From: Verrucomicrobiota bacterium
Lineage (GTDB): Bacteria; Bacteroidota; Bacteroidia; Chitinophagales; UBA8649
Assembly: GCA_017853115.1 (NCBI GenBank)
Contig: JAFMKE010000006.1
Location: 1 to 36,872, forward strand
Reading direction: 5' to 3'
Length of the DNA stretch: 36,872 nt
The notes under the pieces were generated by a model. It was not told where the DNA came from and ran no database searches. It worked only from the letters and a program-made list of their open reading frames with translations. Shown piece by piece: positions 32,413 through 36,872 of this stretch (position 1 is its first letter; every line of letters begins with the position of its first letter). A program made the position numbers and the translations under genes.

Positions 32413-33594
32413 ATGAGATCTTTATTTTTTAGCCTAATTGTAGCGGGTAGTTTGTTTCTCGGAGGATGTGTTGGAGCAAATTACTATTTAAAAAGAGGTA
32501 ATTACGATGCCGCCATCCGATTTGCTGTCGAGAAACTCAGAAAAAATCCAAACAAGGCAGATAAACATATCCTAGCTTTGGAGACGGCCTTTAATATTGA
32601 GAAAGTACAGATTCTTGATCGGATAGAGTTTTTAAAACTCGATGGAAGTCCTGATTCTTGGGTTGAGATTCATGCGCTGTATGCTGAAATTGATGCATAT
32701 CAGCGGGCCATTAAACCGGTCTTGCCGCTATACTTAAAAAAGGAGCATCGTTATGCAGACATTGAGCTAATCGATGTGAATGAAGCATTGGTAGATGCCA
32801 AACAAAAGGCTGCGGCTTTTCTTTATGCCAAAGGAGTGGAGCTTCTCTCACAAAACACGAAATTTTCCGCGCGGGAGGCCTTCACTTATTTCCAAAAAGT
32901 GAAGGAGTACTATGGCATGTATCAAGATGTTGATCAAAAAATGGACGAGGCCTTTCAGATGGGGCAAAATCATATTTTGGTTCGTTATGGTAATACAAGT
33001 CCTATGATTATTCCTCAAGAGTTTTTTGCTAACCTTATGCAATATGATGAGCAAAGCCTCAATGGACTTTGGACAAGCTACTATCTTGATGCTGCTGCTC
33101 GTTCCGACTATGATTATTTTATCGATGTAGCAATATTCCAGGTCAATATTGGACCTGAGCAAGTGAATAATACTTCCCATCTTGATCAGAAGCAAGTTGA
33201 AGACGGATTTCAGTATGTTTTGGATGCCAATGGGAATGTTGCTAAAGATAGTTTAGGTAATGATATCAAAGAGCCGAAGTTTAAGACTATCAAAGCCACC
33301 GTTTATAAATCAGAGCAGACGAAAGTGGGTCAATTGGGTGGAGAAGTGAAATATTCCAAAGCTAATGGTCAAGTATTTCAGCGTTTCCCTTTTCAGGAAA
33401 ACTTAGTTTTCAAAAATTTCTTTGCTTCTTTTCAGGGGGATCCAAAAGCCTTGAGCAAGGAATCTAAGGCGATCATTGGCGGTCAGGCGATACCCTTTCC
33501 GAGTGACGTGCAAATGGTTATGGATGCTTCTCAACTGATTAAGACGAAAACCTTGAATCTCATTCAAAGTAATCAGGCTTTGGTTTTGGATTAA
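32413..33594 (+). CDS. Predicted TPR-like lipoprotein, unknown function
   Basis: A 393-residue protein from ATG 32413, chosen because it begins directly with a lipoprotein leader (MRSLFFSLIVAGSLFLGGC, lipobox LGGC) and because a -7 box overlaps the longer GTG frame. The N-terminal 180 residues look like helical repeats of TPR type (YYLKRGNYDAAIRFAVEKLR, KNPNKADKHILALETAF, FSAREAFTYFQKVKEYYGMY). The C-terminal half is more strand-like (YDYFIDVAIFQVNIGPEQVN, FKTIKATVYKSEQTKVG). I recognise no named family; similar proteins with this opening are known to me from other Bacteroidota only as hypothetical lipoproteins. It converges on the hydrolase gene with a 4-base overlap. Confidence 0.82.
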   Translation: MRSLFFSLIVAGSLFLGGCVGANYYLKRGNYDAAIRFAVEKLRKNPNKADKHILALETAFNIEKVQILDRIEFLKLDGSPDSWVEIHALYAEIDAYQRAIKPVLPLYLKKEHRYADIELIDVNEALVDAKQKAAAFLYAKGVELLSQNTKFSAREAFTYFQKVKEYYGMYQDVDQKMDEAFQMGQNHILVRYGNTSPMIIPQEFFANLMQYDEQSLNGLWTSYYLDAAARSDYDYFIDVAIFQVNIGPEQVNNTSHLDQKQVEDGFQYVLDANGNVAKDSLGNDIKEPKFKTIKATVYKSEQTKVGQLGGEVKYSKANGQVFQRFPFQENLVFKNFFASFQGDPKALSKESKAIIGGQAIPFPSDVQMVMDASQLIKTKTLNLIQSNQALVLD

Positions 33595-34355
33595 GCAAGC
33601 AGGAAAGAAAGCGTTTTCCCTAAAAATTCTTTGGGATTCTCAGCATGCAGCCAATGGCCGGCGCCTTGAATAACTACTTTTTCGTTGTTTACGAAGTATT
33701 TGTCAATAATCGGGAAATAAGCTTCTTGTATGTAGTCTGATTGATCGCCATAAATGAAGAGCGTTTCTCCGTCAAAATTATCTTCCGTTTGAAAAGTGCC
33801 TAGAATCTTAGTGTAATTCTTCCAAAGTGAATCGAGGTTAAACTTCCAGATAAAGGCATTATGCTCATCACGAGTTAAGCCTTTCATAAGAAACTGACGT
33901 ACACCAAATTGAGGAATAGATTGGGCGAGGATATCATCCACTTCCTTTCTTTGTTGTACAGTTTTAAGGTCAATACTCCGTAAGGCTTCAAATATTGCAT
34001 TGTGGCCGGGATCGTAAGTGACAGGAGCAATGTCCGCAACAATTAGCTTTTCTATATAGTCACCATGACTGAGGGCAAACTGCATGGCAACTTTCCCACC
34101 CATGCTATGCCCAAGTAGGTGGCAACGGTATATAAAGTTTTCGTTACAAAAGTTTAATAAATCCTCAACCATCAGGTTATAGGAAAATTCATCACTATGT
34201 GGCGATTTTCCGTGATTTCTTAGGTCGATGATAAAAACTGTAAAATGTTCAGCGTATTGCTTCGCAAGGGTTTGCCAGTTATCCAATGAGCCTAAAAGGC
34301 CATGTAGAATAATTAATGGTTCGCCTTCTCCAAATACTTTATAGTTTAATTGCAT
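33591..34355 (-). CDS. Alpha/beta-fold hydrolase (YbfF-like esterase)
   Basis: A 254-residue cytosolic alpha/beta hydrolase. The oxyanion loop is LIILHGLLGSLDNWQTLAKQ, then VFIIDLRNHGKSPHS. The nucleophile elbow is CHLLGHSMGGKVAMQFA (Ser near residue 88), the acid is probably the Asp in LFIYGDQSDYI, and the His is in VVIQGAGHWLHAENPKEFL. Overall length and motif wording are close to the YbfF acyl-CoA/general esterase group, but substrate cannot be assigned. It lies 40 bases downstream of lepA on the same strand with no terminator between, so it probably shares the lepA transcript. Confidence 0.9.
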   Translation of the reverse strand: MQLNYKVFGEGEPLIILHGLLGSLDNWQTLAKQYAEHFTVFIIDLRNHGKSPHSDEFSYNLMVEDLLNFCNENFIYRCHLLGHSMGGKVAMQFALSHGDYIEKLIVADIAPVTYDPGHNAIFEALRSIDLKTVQQRKEVDDILAQSIPQFGVRQFLMKGLTRDEHNAFIWKFNLDSLWKNYTKILGTFQTEDNFDGETLFIYGDQSDYIQEAYFPIIDKYFVNNEKVVIQGAGHWLHAENPKEFLGKTLSFLLA

Positions 34356-34395
34356 GATTGAAAGACCCTGTTGGTTTAGAAACAGCCTTCAGCCT

Positions 34396-36189
34396 TTAAT
34401 CGTTCAGTTTAAGTACAGCAAGGAAGGCTTGCTGAGGTACTTCTACTTTACCGAATTGCCTCATTCGTTTTTTACCTTTTTTCTGTTTCTCAAGGAGTTT
34501 TCTCTTTCGGGTGATATCTCCTCCATAACATTTTGCCGTAACATCCTTTCGCATAGCAGAGATAGTTTCTCTTGCTATAATTTTCATTCCAATAGCTGCT
34601 TGAATGGCAATTACAAATTGTTGTTTTGGGATAAGATCTTTGAGTTTTTCGCAAAGTCTTCTTCCGAAATCGTAGGCTTTATCCCGATGAATCATTGCGG
34701 AAAATGCATCAACGTTGTCTCCATTTAGCTTAATGTCCACACGAACCATATCCCCAGCTTGGTAGCCTATCATATGATAATCGAAGGAAGCGTAACCCTT
34801 TGAAATTGATTTCAAACGATCATAAAAATCGAAGACAATTTCAGCTAAAGGCATTTCGAATGTTAATTCTACTCTTGATGTAGACAAGTAAACCTGATTT
34901 TTTAAGATACCTCGTTTCTCCATGCAGAGGCTCATAATGCTGCCTATGTATTCTGGAAGCGAGATAATTTGTGCATTAATATAGGGTTCTTCGATGCGAT
35001 CAACGGCAGTTGGGTCAGGCAGATCGGACGGATTGTGTAGCAAGGTCATATCACCTTTTTTGGTATACAAGTGATAGGTAACTTGAGGTGTTGTTGTTAT
35101 TACTGATTGGTCGAACTCTCTTTCCAAGCGCTCGGTGATTATTTCCAAATGCAACATACCTAGGAAGCCGCAACGAAATCCAAAACCGAGGGCAATCGAA
35201 GTTTCAGGTTCGTATACCAATGAGGCATCATTCAACTGAAGCTTTTCTAGTGCATCTCTTAAATCCTCATAGTCGTCAGAATCGATAGGATATATCCCCG
35301 CGAATACCATGGGCTTAACATCTTCGAAGCCCTTTACCATATTTTTAGTTGGGGTAGCGGCATCGGTAATAGTGTCCCCAACTTTTACTTCTTTCGACGA
35401 TTTTATGCCCGTTATTACATAGCCCACATCGCCTGCACACAATTGTTCTTTGGGCTCGGGTTTTAGTTTAAGTATACCTATTTCATCTGCAAAGTAATCA
35501 TTACCTGTCGCAACAAATTTGATTTTTTGGCCTTTGGTAATTCTGCCATTATAAATTCTAAAGTAAGCGATTACTCCACGGTAAGCATTAAAAACGGAGT
35601 CAAAAATCATGGCTTGCAATGACTCATCTTCATTGCCTTCAGGCGCGGGTACGCGATTAATTACTGCAGTGAGTATATTGTCAACACCGAGTCCTGTTTT
35701 ACCGCTTGCTTCAATGATACTCTCCCGATCACAGCCAATTAAATCCATGATTTGATCAGCTGTTTCTTCTATCATTGCCCCAGGCATATCTACCTTATTA
35801 ATCACCGGAATGATTTCTAAATCATTTTCTAAAGCGAGGTATAGGTTGGAAATTGTTTGTGCTTGAATACCTTGAGCAGCATCGACTAAAAGCAAGGCTC
35901 CTTCACAAGCAGCTATGCTTCGAGATACTTCATAGGAAAAATCAACGTGGCCCGGCGTGTCAATGAGATTCAGCGTGTACTTCGCTCCATCCGTGTGCAA
36001 GTAATTCATCTGAATTGCATGACTTTTGATTGTAATCCCACGTTCACGTTCAATGTCCATATCATCCAAGACCTGCGCTTGCTTCTCTCTATCGGTAATG
36101 GTTTTCGTAGCATCGAGTAGTCTGTCTGCCAAGGTACTTTTACCGTGATCAATGTGGGCGATAATGCAAAAGTTTCGGATGTTTTTCAT
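34396..36189 (-). CDS. lepA: Elongation factor 4 (LepA), ribosome-associated GTPase
   Basis: Translational GTPase that acts on the ribosome, with proposed roles in back-translocation and 30S biogenesis. It has 597 residues from ATG 36189. The G-domain motifs are [15 protein letters not shown], the switch region [28 protein letters not shown], and [10 protein letters not shown]. The LepA-specific region is seen as [20 protein letters not shown], and the C-terminal domain ends [20 protein letters not shown] then [24 protein letters not shown] at 36196-36198 would add MSG, but the -7 box TATCTTTG covers that codon, so I prefer the ATG, which also gives the standard [14 protein letters not shown] start. 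The downstream hydrolase is probably in the same transcript. Confidence 0.97.
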   Translation of the reverse strand: MKNIRNFCIIAHIDHGKSTLADRLLDATKTITDREKQAQVLDDMDIERERGITIKSHAIQMNYLHTDGAKYTLNLIDTPGHVDFSYEVSRSIAACEGALLLVDAAQGIQAQTISNLYLALENDLEIIPVINKVDMPGAMIEETADQIMDLIGCDRESIIEASGKTGLGVDNILTAVINRVPAPEGNEDESLQAMIFDSVFNAYRGVIAYFRIYNGRITKGQKIKFVATGNDYFADEIGILKLKPEPKEQLCAGDVGYVITGIKSSKEVKVGDTITDAATPTKNMVKGFEDVKPMVFAGIYPIDSDDYEDLRDALEKLQLNDASLVYEPETSIALGFGFRCGFLGMLHLEIITERLEREFDQSVITTTPQVTYHLYTKKGDMTLLHNPSDLPDPTAVDRIEEPYINAQIISLPEYIGSIMSLCMEKRGILKNQVYLSTSRVELTFEMPLAEIVFDFYDRLKSISKGYASFDYHMIGYQAGDMVRVDIKLNGDNVDAFSAMIHRDKAYDFGRRLCEKLKDLIPKQQFVIAIQAAIGMKIIARETISAMRKDVTAKCYGGDITRKRKLLEKQKKGKKRMRQFGKVEVPQQAFLAVLKLND

Positions 36190-36195
36190 GCCAGA

Positions 36196-36203
36196 CAAAG
36201 ATA
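36196..36203 (-). promoter_or_regulatory. -7 box of lepA
   Basis: On the minus strand the perfect TATCTTTG ends six bases before the lepA ATG at 36189. A start there predicts a leaderless or nearly leaderless mRNA. No TTG -33 element lies at the standard distance. Confidence 0.5.
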
Positions 36204-36227
36204 TAAACTAAAGACAAGCTTTTGGAT

Positions 36228-36255
36228 AAAAAAAAGGGGAACCTTTAGGTTCCCC
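36228..36255 (-). terminator. Intrinsic terminator of the 66-residue lipoprotein gene
   Basis: On the minus strand an 8-bp GC-rich perfect stem (GGGGAACC at 36236-36243 with GGTTCCCC at 36248-36255) and 4-base loop is followed by a run of eight T (A8 at 36228-36235 on the plus strand). It insulates lepA from the upstream small gene. Confidence 0.88.
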
Positions 36256-36278
36256 TCTCTAACTTTTAAATAGGATTC

Positions 36279-36479
36279 TTATTTACCAAATGTGCCACCA
36301 TTAGCCTCACATTCTGCTTTAGCTGCTTCATATAAGGCATCTTCGATGGCGTTACCTTTACACCATTCTCCATCATAGAATAATCCTGATTGGTCAGAGC
36401 AAGATCCACACTTGCTGCATGAACTAAGACCTACAGATAATAACATGCCAACACTTAATACTAACATTAATTTTTTCAT
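36279..36479 (-). CDS. Small cysteine-rich lipoprotein, 66 residues
   Basis: A very short lipoprotein: MKKLMLVLSVGMLLSVGLSS followed by lipidation Cys21 (lipobox LSSC), leaving about 46 mature residues. Four more cysteines follow (C24, C27, C40, C57), with a CxxC pair next to the lipid anchor and an Ala/Glu-rich helix before the last. No family is recognised. It has its own promoter box (TATCTTTG at 36515) and a strong terminator, so it looks like a well-expressed single-gene unit. The next gene upstream has the same plan and is probably a diverged paralogue. Confidence 0.82.
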   Translation of the reverse strand: MKKLMLVLSVGMLLSVGLSSCSKCGSCSDQSGLFYDGEWCKGNAIEDALYEAAKAECEANGGTFGK

Positions 36480-36514
36480 TTCGACTTATTTTTATTGAGT
36501 TTATAAATGTGAGT

Positions 36515-36522
36515 CAAAGATA
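36515..36522 (-). promoter_or_regulatory. -7 box of the 66-residue lipoprotein gene
   Basis: TATCTTTG on the minus strand, a perfect TAnnTTTG match, lies 35 bases upstream of the ATG; the predicted leader is about 28 bases. No good -33 TTG was seen. Confidence 0.5.
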
Positions 36523-36553
36523 TAAAAATAGTTTTATTCAGAAGTTTTTAGAC

Positions 36554-36583
36554 AAAAAAAGGGATGCATTGTGCATCCCTTTT
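36554..36583 (-). terminator. Intrinsic terminator of the 60-residue lipoprotein gene
   Basis: The perfect stem GGGATGCA (36561-36568) with TGCATCCC (36572-36579) around a 3-base loop can extend through flanking A and T bases to 12 pairs. On the minus strand it is followed by seven T. It has bidirectional form, since a T4 run also follows on the plus strand. Confidence 0.88.
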
Positions 36584-36602
36584 CTATCTAATTGGTGATT
36601 AA

Positions 36603-36785
36603 TTAGTTTTTACTCCAATCACATCCAGCAAGCGTACAAGTGCTTTCTAATACATCAGCTTGATCTTTACTTAGATCTTCATATTCAACTACTGCACCGA
36701 ACCCGCAATCGCAAGAGTAGCTGGTTGAACAAGAACTTAAAGCAAACAATCCAGCGATGCCAAGTACTAACGTTAATTTTTTCAT
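36603..36785 (-). CDS. Small cysteine-rich lipoprotein, 60 residues
   Basis: MKKLTLVLGIAGLFALSSC is a lipoprotein leader with lipobox LSSC (Cys19), leaving about 42 mature residues. These contain C25 and C27 (SCDCGFG) and C50 and C55 (STCTLAGCDW), with an acidic helix between (EDLSKDQADVLES). The plan (leader, two close cysteines, helix, cysteines near the end) parallels the 66-residue neighbour. No family is recognised. The 87 bases between its start and the window end hold no clear TAnnTTTG promoter; only AT-rich sequence with the palindrome ATTAATTAAT was seen. Confidence 0.8.
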   Translation of the reverse strand: MKKLTLVLGIAGLFALSSCSTSYSCDCGFGAVVEYEDLSKDQADVLESTCTLAGCDWSKN

Positions 36786-36872
36786 TTGGATAAGTTTTAA
36801 GTGATTAATTAATGCTTTGAATATAGATATTCCATTGGTAATTAAAAACTTTTTTCATTTAAAGAAAAGGTA

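Noticed and set aside
34354-34728. Plus-strand open frame of 124 codons opposite the end of lepA
   Set aside because: It overlaps the conserved LepA C-terminal domain on the other strand and shows no family features.

Overview
The window reads as chromosomal DNA of a member of the phylum Bacteroidota, most likely a marine Flavobacteriales-type organism; genus and species cannot be fixed from sequence alone. The indicators are type IX secretion system (T9SS) cargo with both type A and type B C-terminal sorting domains, a PorP/SprF-family protein, a PorE-like TPR/propeller/OmpA lipoprotein, and repeated promoter -7 boxes of the Bacteroidota form TAnnTTTG (TATCTTTG occurs four times in the right place). 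Genes lie on both strands with short gaps, and no stretch over 300 bases is free of genes. I saw no tRNA, rRNA, CRISPR array, insertion sequence, phage gene or attachment site.

Left part (1-12176) is mostly housekeeping. In order: the 3' part of an unrecognised gene, queE (7-deazaguanine synthesis), a PorE-like OmpA-family lipoprotein, pckA (gluconeogenic PEP carboxykinase), rsmE (16S rRNA methylation) translationally coupled to an exported DUF4159 protein, then convergent pyrD (quinone-type dihydroorotate dehydrogenase), divergent rarA (replication-fork ATPase), and a co-directional trio of arginine decarboxylase, hotdog thioesterase and M20 dipeptidase.

Centre (12277-28073) is a 16-kb secreted-protein block. 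A 3272-residue multidomain protein with a type A sorting domain, a 434-residue protein with a type B (gliding-motility-type) sorting domain, and a 400-residue PorP/SprF protein carrying an extra C-terminal SPOR domain lie almost end to end (gaps of 6 and 2 bases) and look like one operon. A 1135-residue protein with a P-domain, ten tandem 50-residue cysteine-paired repeats and a type A sorting domain follows 54 bases later. The giant and the type B protein share a homologous module of about 110 residues, although they use different sorting signals. Several beta-sandwich domains in this block appear to be split by whole inserted domains. My best reading is a T9SS-exported surface assembly in which the PorP/SprF-SPOR protein serves the type B partner. 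This is the most interesting part of the window.

Right part (28074-36872) is again mostly core: smc on the minus strand, an unrecognised membrane-anchored protein, an unrecognised TPR-like lipoprotein, then on the minus strand an alpha/beta hydrolase, lepA (elongation factor 4), and two very small cysteine-rich lipoproteins, each with its own strong intrinsic terminator. Promoter boxes overlap the longest possible start codons of lepA and the TPR-like lipoprotein, which moves both starts downstream.
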